Below, one piece after another: positions 16,306 to 23,789 of a stretch of 40,800 nucleotides of DNA. Each line of letters starts with the position of its first letter. The stretch's first letter is position 1. The notes beneath the pieces were generated by a model, which worked only from the letters and a program-made list of their open reading frames with translations, had not been told where the DNA came from and ran no database searches. The translations under genes were made by a program, and so were the position numbers. The stretch spans positions 1 through 40,800 of the forward strand of contig DASPJL010000070.1 in assembly GCA_035628645.1 (NCBI GenBank), given 5' to 3'. Source of the stretch: DASPJL01 sp035628645 (GTDB lineage Bacteria > Bacteroidota > Bacteroidia > Cytophagales > Cyclobacteriaceae).

Positions 16306-18402
16306 TTATTTACCAACTCTTAAAGCTGCATTGCTTTTAGGAGGAAAAGCGGGAGAAATTGAGTTCCATTCCATCGTCATCTCATAAATAGGTTCCGGGT
16401 CATTAATCACTTCCCCTCCATGCACTAGTCCTGATCTTGTAGGCGCTTTTTCTTCTAATTTATCTCCTTTAATGATGAAATTTTGATCGAATGAAAGATT
16501 GATATTTCGGAATTTCTGAGGAAGAGGAGCAAAAGCAATTTCTTGATTTACTGGATTATCAGTGGGTACACCATCACAAACTGATCTATGAAGGAAGAAG
16601 GAGGGCGCCTTTTTTAATATTCCCGGAGATATTGCTTTGATTGTAATGCCTGATGCGGACAACTCAGCCTGTGCAGTAAAATTTTCCCCTAAAGGATTTC
16701 CATTGAGCGGATCAAAGAAAGCGACTTCGCCCTTAAGATCTGTCCATGTAACAGTACTGGTATGAGTGCAACCTACGGTAAAAGTATGGTTAGCAGTACC
16801 ACCCATAGAATATACTACTTTAGAGTCTTTTGCGACTAATACCTGGAAACCATTATTAGGGATTGTTACAGGGTCAACTCCTGCATTTTCCCTGTATTTT
16901 AACAAATCTGCACGTATGTGAATATGGAATGTCATCTCTTCCATCATTGTTCCTTCGGAAGGTCTTTTATACTTGAGTGGTATCCTCCATTCAGAAAGCG
17001 TTCTTGGATGGCTTTTATGCTCCCTTACTTTAACGATTACGTCCCCGGCAGACCCTTTTCCCGAAGATGCTATTTTACAGACAATCGCTTCTTCCGTCCA
17101 CGAAAAAACTTCTACCGGAACCCCATCAATGGTAACCTCCCGGTTTCCTGCGCCTAAATCCTCCCCAAAAGACCCGGATATATTGAGAAAATCTGAAAGC
17201 TCATTAATCTGAAGGTAGGCTATACTTGGTCTTAAAAGTGTGGTACTTCCTTCACCTTCGCGGTAGGTAAGAAAAGCAAACCTGCTTGGATCTTCATCGC
17301 TTGCACGGGATTTTCCCAAATCCTTTTTCAAAATATCGGCAAAAACAGAGGGTACATCAAAAGCCCTTTGTTTGGGATACTCCGGCTTTGCCACGTCATA
17401 TGGATAATTTGCTCCCAGAAGACGATCAAAAACATAGATGGAGGTAGCATAGGCATCTGCATTTACTACATTATCTGTCGACCCAAAGAAAGTGCCGGTA
17501 TAGTTAGACTTTTTAAGGAAGGCAAACTGAAAATCTCCTTCCGTAAAACTATGGCACATATCCAGGTACATAAATGCATTGTTGGTAAAAGACATGTGTT
17601 CCTCTACAAATTTTGCAGTGATCCCATAATGTGTTTCTGCCTGAACCCTACCGTCAGGACCCAGGTTGTGAGATGCAGAAAAAATGGTCAGCTTTCCTTT
17701 TCCATACTCTTTCTTATATTTTTTTTCATTCGCTGTAGTTACGCTATCTGATGTGTAGACAGAATATACATTAAGACCATCTTTTGTTTTTACAAACCCT
17801 CCATGTGATGAAAAGTAAAAAGTACCCACGTTCTTAATTGTTTTCAGATTGTCGATAGTGCCATCCAGCAGTTGAACGTCATAGCCTTTTTCATCATAAA
17901 GCCGCTTGATAACATTTCTTCCTCTTTGGGCAGAAGGGAAAGAAGTTCCTAATGAATTCAATAAGTAAACTTTATTGTTTTCAGGAAGACCCACCCTTGC
18001 TGAAGAGTTTGAAGAACTTGTATTCTCCTTCCTCTCTTCCGGTGATTCTAATTCAATATCAACAACAGGATCGCCCAAGGGTTGATTGTTTGCAATTATA
18101 TAATCCATGCCGTCGGTAAACCTTGCCCACACATTATCTCCTTCTATAGAGTACCCGACTTCTTCAATTTCTTTAAATGTCTTTAAATGATCTTGGATCA
18201 GTTGATAGGCCGCAGCCTTATCTTCCCAGTTTAAAGTGTTCAGTAAATTGTTTACGCTTGTCACAAGCTCTACTCTTTTCTCCGGGCTTATTTCTGTTGC
18301 CGGGGAACCGTTATTTTCCTCATCATCTTTTTTACAGGAGAAGATTATTAGAGAAACAATAAACAGGTATGTTAAAAATCGCGCAATATTTGATTTTTTC
18401 AT
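16306..18402 (-). CDS. Lipoprotein with caspase-like (clan CD) peptidase fold
   Basis: A 698-residue envelope lipoprotein. I chose the ATG at 18402 because the sequence after it (KKSNIARFLTYLFIVSLIIFSC) is a clean lipoprotein signal with Cys23; the open frame extends 23 codons upstream. After a helical segment (about 35-130), residues about 145-330 look like a caspase/gingipain/CHAT domain. A buried strand ends in SSHGG with His200, and a second ends in MYLDMCHS with Cys283, the expected His-Cys dyad, and the region before them (NVIKRLYDEKGYDVQLLD) has the typical helix-strand pattern. Residues about 395-475 resemble an IPT/TIG beta-sandwich. The rest is beta-rich and unassigned. It heads an apparent operon with the triheme cytochrome. 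Activity is untested and the assignment rests on motifs. Confidence 0.65.
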   Translation of the reverse strand: MKKSNIARFLTYLFIVSLIIFSCKKDDEENNGSPATEISPEKRVELVTSVNNLLNTLNWEDKAAAYQLIQDHLKTFKEIEEVGYSIEGDNVWARFTDGMDYIIANNQPLGDPVVDIELESPEERKENTSSSNSSARVGLPENNKVYLLNSLGTSFPSAQRGRNVIKRLYDEKGYDVQLLDGTIDNLKTIKNVGTFYFSSHGGFVKTKDGLNVYSVYTSDSVTTANEKKYKKEYGKGKLTIFSASHNLGPDGRVQAETHYGITAKFVEEHMSFTNNAFMYLDMCHSFTEGDFQFAFLKKSNYTGTFFGSTDNVVNADAYATSIYVFDRLLGANYPYDVAKPEYPKQRAFDVPSVFADILKKDLGKSRASDEDPSRFAFLTYREGEGSTTLLRPSIAYLQINELSDFLNISGSFGEDLGAGNREVTIDGVPVEVFSWTEEAIVCKIASSGKGSAGDVIVKVREHKSHPRTLSEWRIPLKYKRPSEGTMMEEMTFHIHIRADLLKYRENAGVDPVTIPNNGFQVLVAKDSKVVYSMGGTANHTFTVGCTHTSTVTWTDLKGEVAFFDPLNGNPLGENFTAQAELSASGITIKAISPGILKKAPSFFLHRSVCDGVPTDNPVNQEIAFAPLPQKFRNINLSFDQNFIIKGDKLEEKAPTRSGLVHGGEVINDPEPIYEMTMEWNSISPAFPPKSNAALRVGK

Positions 18403-18760
18403 TTTCACTTTTGCTATGGATGGAACAGGATAATTCCACAAAAGTAGAAACAGGGCGACGTACTCATACAAACAGATGTTGCAAATGATATCTATAATGT
18501 TGCATGGATTAAAGAATTCGATAAAAAATGGGTTTGCAATAGAAGAAGATGACTGGATACAACAAAAAAGGAGACTTTAGAATGAAGCAACAAACTATGA
18601 AGTCCTGCGGCAGGGATTGAAGTGGAAAGCCCGAAGCGGGTTAAGCTAGAGGGTTGACGGACTTGTAACGTAAAGCCCGCCCGGCCGCCCTGATGTTAAA
18701 TTGTTAATTCCGTGAGCGATATCAGCAATGACCTTCATTTAAAGGATGTCATCGCTCCCC
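18403..18760. other. Intergenic region with a GC-rich structured element
   Basis: No protein gene is supported. From about 18604 to 18692 the composition switches to GC-rich in an AT-rich neighbourhood. CCTGC-G-GCAGG (18604-18614) is a perfect inverted repeat, GCCCG-AAG-CGGGT is a hairpin near 18629-18641, and the word G-G/T-AAAGCCCG occurs at 18624-18633 and again at 18670-18679. From 18713 to 18758 the outer words GAGCGAT and ATCGCTC and the inner words ATGAC and GTCAT could pair into a stem-loop just past the beta-lactamase gene. I remember similar GC-rich words in intergenic DNA of other Bacteroidota; whether they are an RNA or a repeat is not decided here. Confidence 0.5.
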
Positions 18761-20710
18761 TTAATATGTTTTCTGCTTTAATTTTATTATTCTCTGGTAG
18801 GCTTCTTCTATTCTGTTCTCACTAATTGCGCCTTCCTCGACGAGTTTTTTAATTACGGCATGGATTTCAGAGGCTGTAGTTCTGTCTGAGAGGTTTACGT
18901 TGTTACCGAATACCAGCACATCCACACCGGCATTGATTGCCATTTTAACAGAAGTTTCCAATCCGTAATTTTTGCTTATCGCATACATCTGCATATCGTC
19001 GGAAAACACTACGCCTTCAAATCCCAATAGTCCTCTTAATATTGTGGTGGTTATGGTTTTAGATAATGTAGAAGGAATACAATCTACATCCAGGTGACAG
19101 TTGATTACATGGCAGGAAACTATGGCATCGCAAGATCCGGATTCAATAATTTTTCTGTAGGGAATCAGTTCTGAGAATTGCCATTGATTGGTTACATCCA
19201 CGAGTCCTTTATGGGTATCTGACGAGGAACTTCCATGTCCGGGAAAATGCTTTAAAGTGGTTTTAATTCCATTTTTATGATGGGCTTTAATGAATGCAAG
19301 CGCATGCTGAGTGACCATTTCAGGATCATCGGAGTAGCTTCTTTCTACTTTTGCAATGATGGGATTATTGGGATTTATCGCCACGTCTACGGCTGGGGCA
19401 AAATTCATGTTAATTCCTAAATCAGCCAGTTGTGCAGCCAACCTGTCGGCATAGAAAAAGGTAGAATCCATATTGGAAAGATTGCCAAGGTAAGCGGCTG
19501 AAGGCATTGCTACAAACCCGTATTTTTCTTTTAACCTGTGAACTTTCCCGCCTTCTTCATCAATGGAGATAAAAAGAGGTGTTGATGTTTCTGCCTGGAG
19601 GTCTGAAATTAGCTTTTTAAGATTTTCATAAGAATTACTGTTTGAAATATTCTTTTCAAACAGTATAATTCCCCCCATTTTATTGGCATTAAGTTCTTTC
19701 CGAAGAGGATCGGTTGAGGATAGCGATTTCCTCTCATTTATTCCCATCATGATCATCTGCCCGATTTTGTCGTCCAGGCTGGGAGAAGGAACTTCCTCTT
19801 TTAAAGTTGAATAATGATCAAAAAGAGCCTTTGCTATTTCCGCAATGATCCTTTCATTTGTTTCTTCATTTTCTTTGGAATTGGTAACAAAAACAGCAAC
19901 AGCTAAGTGTTTCCCATCGGGAAGGGTAATAATACCGGCATCATTGACGGCGGCAGTAACGCCCTTCTTGTTTGTACCGGATGTGCCTGTTTTGTGGGCC
20001 ACTTCAGTTCCTTCAGGCAACAGTCCTTTAATTCTGTTAACTCCGGTGTTTGTCTCCGCCATTATCTTCCATAAAAAATCGCGGCTTGTTTTGGAGAGCA
20101 TATTGGTTTCATAAAACCTCTTAAGCAAACGTGCAGTAGTATATGTTGTACTCCAATTTGTAAATTGCGCATCCCATTCTTCATGCATTTCCTCTTCAGT
20201 TGCTGCTATGGAAATGTCTTTAATTCCCAATCCCTTGATGTAGGCATCGACTTTATCTGTACCTCCCAATAACCTGAATAAGATATCTGCTCCGTTGTTA
20301 TCACTTTGAGAAACTGTATAAGTCAGCAACTCTCTTATCGGAACTTCAACATTTCCTTTGGGATACTTTTCTCTTAGCGGACTCCAGGTATCAGGCAATA
20401 AATCCTTTTTCCTGACCAATATTTTCTGATCGAGTGAAAATTTCCCTTTGTCTACCTGATTGAGTACTGCCAGTGCAAGGTGAAATTTGTACACACTTTG
20501 CATCGGATAATGCTTGTTTCCATTGATGGTAAGGGTGTCATTGTCTTCAATTCTAATAACGGCAACACCGACTTCTGCTTTTTTTGATTTAATGATGCGC
20601 TCGATTTTTCCACGAAGGTCATTATTTTGAGAAAAAGCGCTGCTGGAAAAGATTAGAAGAAAAAAGAAAGGTATTAATAAATTGGTACTGAACGGGCTGG
20701 TTTTTATCAT
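18761..20710 (-). CDS. Class A beta-lactamase fused to NagZ-type GH3 N-acetylglucosaminidase
   Basis: A 649-residue exported protein with two complete enzymes in one chain. The signal peptide is about 1-27. Residues about 30-305 are a class A beta-lactamase close to the PER/CfxA branch: Ser72-x-x-Lys75 in MQSVYKFHLAL, SDN at 136-138, the omega-loop Glu in TEEEM (about 172) with the AQFTNW that follows, and Lys240-Thr-Gly in AHKTGTSG. Residues about 312-649 are a family 3 glycoside hydrolase of the NagZ kind: KHFPGHG (487-493), the catalytic Asp498/His500 pair in SDTH, and the nucleophile Asp571 in VVFSDDMQM. NagZ removes N-acetylglucosamine from muropeptides and is usually cytoplasmic; here it would be periplasmic. 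The linker is only about ten residues. No frameshift is visible. The gene stands alone. Confidence 0.9.
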   Translation of the reverse strand: MIKTSPFSTNLLIPFFFLLIFSSSAFSQNNDLRGKIERIIKSKKAEVGVAVIRIEDNDTLTINGNKHYPMQSVYKFHLALAVLNQVDKGKFSLDQKILVRKKDLLPDTWSPLREKYPKGNVEVPIRELLTYTVSQSDNNGADILFRLLGGTDKVDAYIKGLGIKDISIAATEEEMHEEWDAQFTNWSTTYTTARLLKRFYETNMLSKTSRDFLWKIMAETNTGVNRIKGLLPEGTEVAHKTGTSGTNKKGVTAAVNDAGIITLPDGKHLAVAVFVTNSKENEETNERIIAEIAKALFDHYSTLKEEVPSPSLDDKIGQMIMMGINERKSLSSTDPLRKELNANKMGGIILFEKNISNSNSYENLKKLISDLQAETSTPLFISIDEEGGKVHRLKEKYGFVAMPSAAYLGNLSNMDSTFFYADRLAAQLADLGINMNFAPAVDVAINPNNPIIAKVERSYSDDPEMVTQHALAFIKAHHKNGIKTTLKHFPGHGSSSSDTHKGLVDVTNQWQFSELIPYRKIIESGSCDAIVSCHVINCHLDVDCIPSTLSKTITTTILRGLLGFEGVVFSDDMQMYAISKNYGLETSVKMAINAGVDVLVFGNNVNLSDRTTASEIHAVIKKLVEEGAISENRIEEAYQRIIKLKQKTY

Positions 20711-20767
20711 TTTTCTTATTTAGGAATCCTCTAAAACGGGTTACTTAGTAAATTGGTATAAGTTGAA

Positions 20768-20799
20768 AAGATTGAAGCCGGAAGATTGAAGTTGGAAGA
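20768..20799. repeat. Tandem 14-bp repeat upstream of the fusion gene
   Basis: AAGATTGAAG-CC-GG at 20768-20781 is followed directly by AAGATTGAAG-TT-GG at 20782-20795 and by a third start, AAGA. It lies 58 bases upstream of the beta-lactamase/NagZ start, in the 277-base gap to the response regulator. It may be simple filler rather than a regulatory site. Confidence 0.5.
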
Positions 20800-20987
20800 A
20801 AAATATAGATTTTTTGATTTAAACTTCCTCTTGAGTATTAACATCCATTTTCAAAATATTTTAAAAATAGTAAAGTTTTTTATTCTAGTTCAATTTTCTG
20901 AAAAAGCTTAAACAATGGTATCGTTAAAAAATCATTAACTCCCGGGATTATCGGATCAGGAACAAGTAGCTTATTTAATTTATAAAA

Positions 20988-21380
20988 CTAACCTTCCGCC
21001 TTATACTGCGGTTTATACAATGCCTCCTGGAGTTTGGAGAAACTTAAGGGTTTATTGATATACCCTTCTATGTTATATTTTTGGGCGCTTGAGATATCCC
21101 TCGGGGAGATGGAAGAAGAAAGTATGACAATTTTCACTGGTGGTTTTTCCGGAATTTTATCAAATGCTTCCAGAAACTCGAATCCATCCATAATGGGCAT
21201 ATTGATGTCAAGTAAAATGAGGTCAGGAAAACTTTTAATTTCGAGACCAGCGTTTATTTTGTCCAGCGCCTCCATTCCATTATTGGCCACCTCTACTTCC
21301 GACATCAGGCATCTCTTTATTAAATCTTCATGAAGAAAGTTGGCAACGGGATCGTCATCAACTAAGAGTACTTTTTTCAT
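20988..21380 (-). CDS. Receiver-only response regulator (CheY-like)
   Basis: A 130-residue cytoplasmic protein consisting of one receiver domain. The acidic pocket is Asp8-Asp10, the phosphorylated residue is Asp58 in LILLDINMPIMDG, the switch Ser is in VILSSSIS and the conserved Lys in INKPLSF. There is no output domain, so it must act by protein contact or as a phosphate shuttle. No kinase gene is adjacent; the nearest kinases are the hybrid regulator at 9958-13989, which has its own receiver, and the orphan kinase at 39014-40654. It may serve a kinase outside the window. Confidence 0.93.
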   Translation of the reverse strand: MKKVLLVDDDPVANFLHEDLIKRCLMSEVEVANNGMEALDKINAGLEIKSFPDLILLDINMPIMDGFEFLEAFDKIPEKPPVKIVILSSSISPRDISSAQKYNIEGYINKPLSFSKLQEALYKPQYKAEG

Positions 21381-21632
21381 TTTTTAAGGTTTGGCTGTAA
21401 GTTGAAGGTCAAGATCAAATGTAAAAAAGTCAGTACATAACTTCTAAAATTATTGACAAGAAATGAGTGAGACATAATTAGGACAAAACCAGAAGGCTGA
21501 GAAGATTGGAATTGAAAAGAAGAAGATGTAAAAATCGGTAAAATGAAGTCCAGCTATAGGAGGGTTTAATAGTAAGCGTTACGGAATTATAAAAGAATTG
21601 ACAACTTCCAAAAGTTATCAAATCTGCTTCAT

Positions 21633-21665
21633 AAAAAAGAGGGCCAACTTAGCGGCCCTCCTTTT
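21633..21665 (-). terminator. Intrinsic terminator of the GH16 gene
   Basis: GAGGGCC (21639-21645) and GGCCCTC (21654-21660) form a 7-bp GC-rich stem around an 8-base loop, and on the minus strand the stem is followed by TTTTTTAT. It lies 30 bases beyond the GH16 stop codon. The rest of 21381-21689 shows no gene. Confidence 0.88.
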
Positions 21666-21689
21666 ATCTAATTTATCTAGGGTTAATAA

Positions 21690-23123
21690 TTACTCTTTGT
21701 AAACTTTCTCGACCTTGGTTGTACCTTCACTGGTGACTCTAATTAAATATCCACCAGAAGCCAGATCTGCCATATCTATTTCTTTTTCTCCATTAGACAG
21801 CGATGCTTTTTTCACAACATTTCCGGAGAAATCCAACACCTGAACACTAGCGCTTTCATTAAAAGCATTACTGATGTTTAATTTGTTGATTACAGGGTTT
21901 GGATAGAACAAGGTAGTCGCAGGAACCTTTTCTATAGAAACTTCTTCGGGCGCTAATCGAGCGTTCAGATTATTTGTCAGGTGAAATCTATTGATATTAA
22001 ATCCGCCTGTACCTGTGGCTAAGCCAATAGCATAAGACCCTGCGGGTAAATAAACATTATGACTGACTGAGGTCCAATTTTGCCATCCGCCGGTATTGGG
22101 AATAGAAACTGTTCCAAGCAACGTCTGACCATTATCCTTTTCCAACTTTAAACTTTTTCCACTATTTGGACTAGATACTCTGTAAGACACTTTGTAGGTT
22201 CCACTTGTAGGGATGTTAACATTATAAGCCATCCAGTCTCCGGCATCAATCCATCCCACATTCAATCCGCCTTCCGAACAACCTTCAGTCTGTATTCCGG
22301 ACATTGCTATGTAACTTTCAGCTTCAATGGTTTGGGAGAAAGTAGAAGCACCTGCCTTATAAACTCTTACATAATCCACTGCCATGGTAGCAGGCAATCT
22401 GCTTTCATCCACAGTTTGTCCGGGGAAATTTCCGGCTACCGCCAAATTCAGAATAAAATACATTGGTCTGTGGAATTCTTCCGTACTATTTACACTATTG
22501 GCAATACTAACAATATGATATTGAGCGCCATCTATAAACCATCTAATGTCATTTGCATTCCAGTCTACTCTGTAAGTATGATAATTAGCAGGAGAAGTAC
22601 CGGGACTATTTGATCCATAAGTTGCATAACCGTTTGGTCCTTGCCAGTGAATTGTTCCAAATACTGTAGCATCGTTATTTATATGCTCCATAATGTCTAT
22701 TTCACCACATGATGGCCAACCTACAGAACCAATATTTGTTCCTAACATCCAGAATGCAGGCCAAAGACCTTGTCCCATAGGAAGTCTCATTCTTGCTTCC
22801 ATCCTACCATATTTAAATGATTTTGGAGAAGAGCTTCCATTGGTTATCAATCTTGAAGAAGTATAGGGCATTCCTCCTACATTTTCCTTTTTCGCAGTTA
22901 TTATTAGTTCACTTCCGGTAGCATAGGCATTATTGGGTTGATAATATTGTTTTTCATTATTCCCCCAGCCGCCTCCGCCGATCTCGTGACGCCAGGCATT
23001 ACTTATACTTCCGTTGAACTCGTCAGACCACACCAGATTATAAGTCTGCGCATTTGAGTTGAAATTCACTAATGCTAATAGCACAATGACGATATTAAAA
23101 AAACCAGTAGTTGTTGCTTTCAT
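21690..23123 (-). CDS. Secreted GH16 endo-beta-glucanase with CBM6 and Type IX signal
   Basis: A 477-residue secreted enzyme that should cut beta-1,3- or mixed-linkage glucans (laminarin, lichenan). I chose the ATG at 23123 because it begins a clean signal peptide (KATTTGFFNIVIVLLALVNF, ending in NAQ); the open frame extends 50 codons further up. The GH16 domain is about 28-256, with the catalytic pair in GEIDIME (Glu141 and Glu146, Asp143 between them). A CBM6 module follows at about 263-382 (IEAESY, GWIDAGDWMAYNV). The last 70 residues (FYPNPVINKLNI to the end) are a Type IX secretion sorting domain. The leader RNA is long and contains a hairpin at 23218-23246. It ends with its own terminator and is likely transcribed alone. 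Confidence 0.93.
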   Translation of the reverse strand: MKATTTGFFNIVIVLLALVNFNSNAQTYNLVWSDEFNGSISNAWRHEIGGGGWGNNEKQYYQPNNAYATGSELIITAKKENVGGMPYTSSRLITNGSSSPKSFKYGRMEARMRLPMGQGLWPAFWMLGTNIGSVGWPSCGEIDIMEHINNDATVFGTIHWQGPNGYATYGSNSPGTSPANYHTYRVDWNANDIRWFIDGAQYHIVSIANSVNSTEEFHRPMYFILNLAVAGNFPGQTVDESRLPATMAVDYVRVYKAGASTFSQTIEAESYIAMSGIQTEGCSEGGLNVGWIDAGDWMAYNVNIPTSGTYKVSYRVSSPNSGKSLKLEKDNGQTLLGTVSIPNTGGWQNWTSVSHNVYLPAGSYAIGLATGTGGFNINRFHLTNNLNARLAPEEVSIEKVPATTLFYPNPVINKLNISNAFNESASVQVLDFSGNVVKKASLSNGEKEIDMADLASGGYLIRVTSEGTTKVEKVYKE

Positions 23124-23610
23124 AAGGGTATGTTTTGGGTGATTGTTGTTTTGGTTTAAAATTTTTACTGTCTGTAAATTTTTAGGGTAGATTAATTCAG
23201 GGTAGAATGATGCTTTAAGAATCGCTACCGGGTAGCTTAAGATTCTATTTATTATTCTCCGTATTATTTTCATTTTATGAATGTTTTTGTAAAAGGGTTT
23301 CTCCTACTTCATCCATATTGATTCCGAACGCACTTTTGCCTATTTAGTCAATAAATTTCCATGTAATAAACAGGCAATAAAATTCACTTTTATAGTCAGA
23401 ACAATTATCTAGTATAAAGATTAAATATAATATTTTAAATAATATATCGAGGAAATTTTGTATACTCAGGTGTCACAAAAGAAAATAAAGGTTAAAAAAT
23501 CTGAAAGGACATAATGTAATAATCAATTATTAAATTAACTTTTATAAACCATTTAGAAGGATTGAAATTGGGAATGATTTACCATTTTGAGATGCATTTC
23601 AAGTTTTACT
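23124..23610. other. Leader and spacer upstream of the GH16 gene
   Basis: No gene supported in the 666-base gap that runs to 23789. A hairpin lies in the probable GH16 leader: AGAATC (23218-23223) pairs with GATTCT (23241-23246), and inside it GCTAC and GTAGC (224-228 and 232-236 of 23,000) pair as a second stem, with a TTAA bulge. The remaining DNA is AT-rich with no clear promoter box or repeat. Confidence 0.45.
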
Positions 23611-23619
23611 CTTGAATTT

Positions 23620-23656
23620 TCAAAAAAAAAGGGTCGTCAAAGACGCCCTCCTTTTT
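23620..23656 (-). terminator. Intrinsic terminator of the beta-helix glycosidase gene
   Basis: GGG-T-CGTC (23631-23638) and GACG-CCC (23642-23648) pair with one bulged base around an AAA loop, and on the minus strand the stem is followed by nine T residues (23622-23630). It lies about 140 bases beyond the stop of the 23790-26801 gene. Confidence 0.8.
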
Positions 23657-23789
23657 CTTTTACAAAGACTATTAGAATATTCATTAAAAACCCTCTTCCT
23701 AATAGTTTATTATCTATATGATTTAAATTATTAAAAGCATGGGAAAAACTTCTCTTAACCTCATTTCAATTGAATCACCTTTTCCTCCA

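Noticed and set aside
18403..18471. N-terminal extension of the clan CD lipoprotein
   Set aside because: The lipoprotein signal with Cys23 starts at 18402; the extra 23 residues would bury it.
23124..23273. N-terminal extension of the GH16 gene
   Set aside because: It adds 50 non-conserved residues ahead of a perfect signal peptide and contains a leader hairpin.
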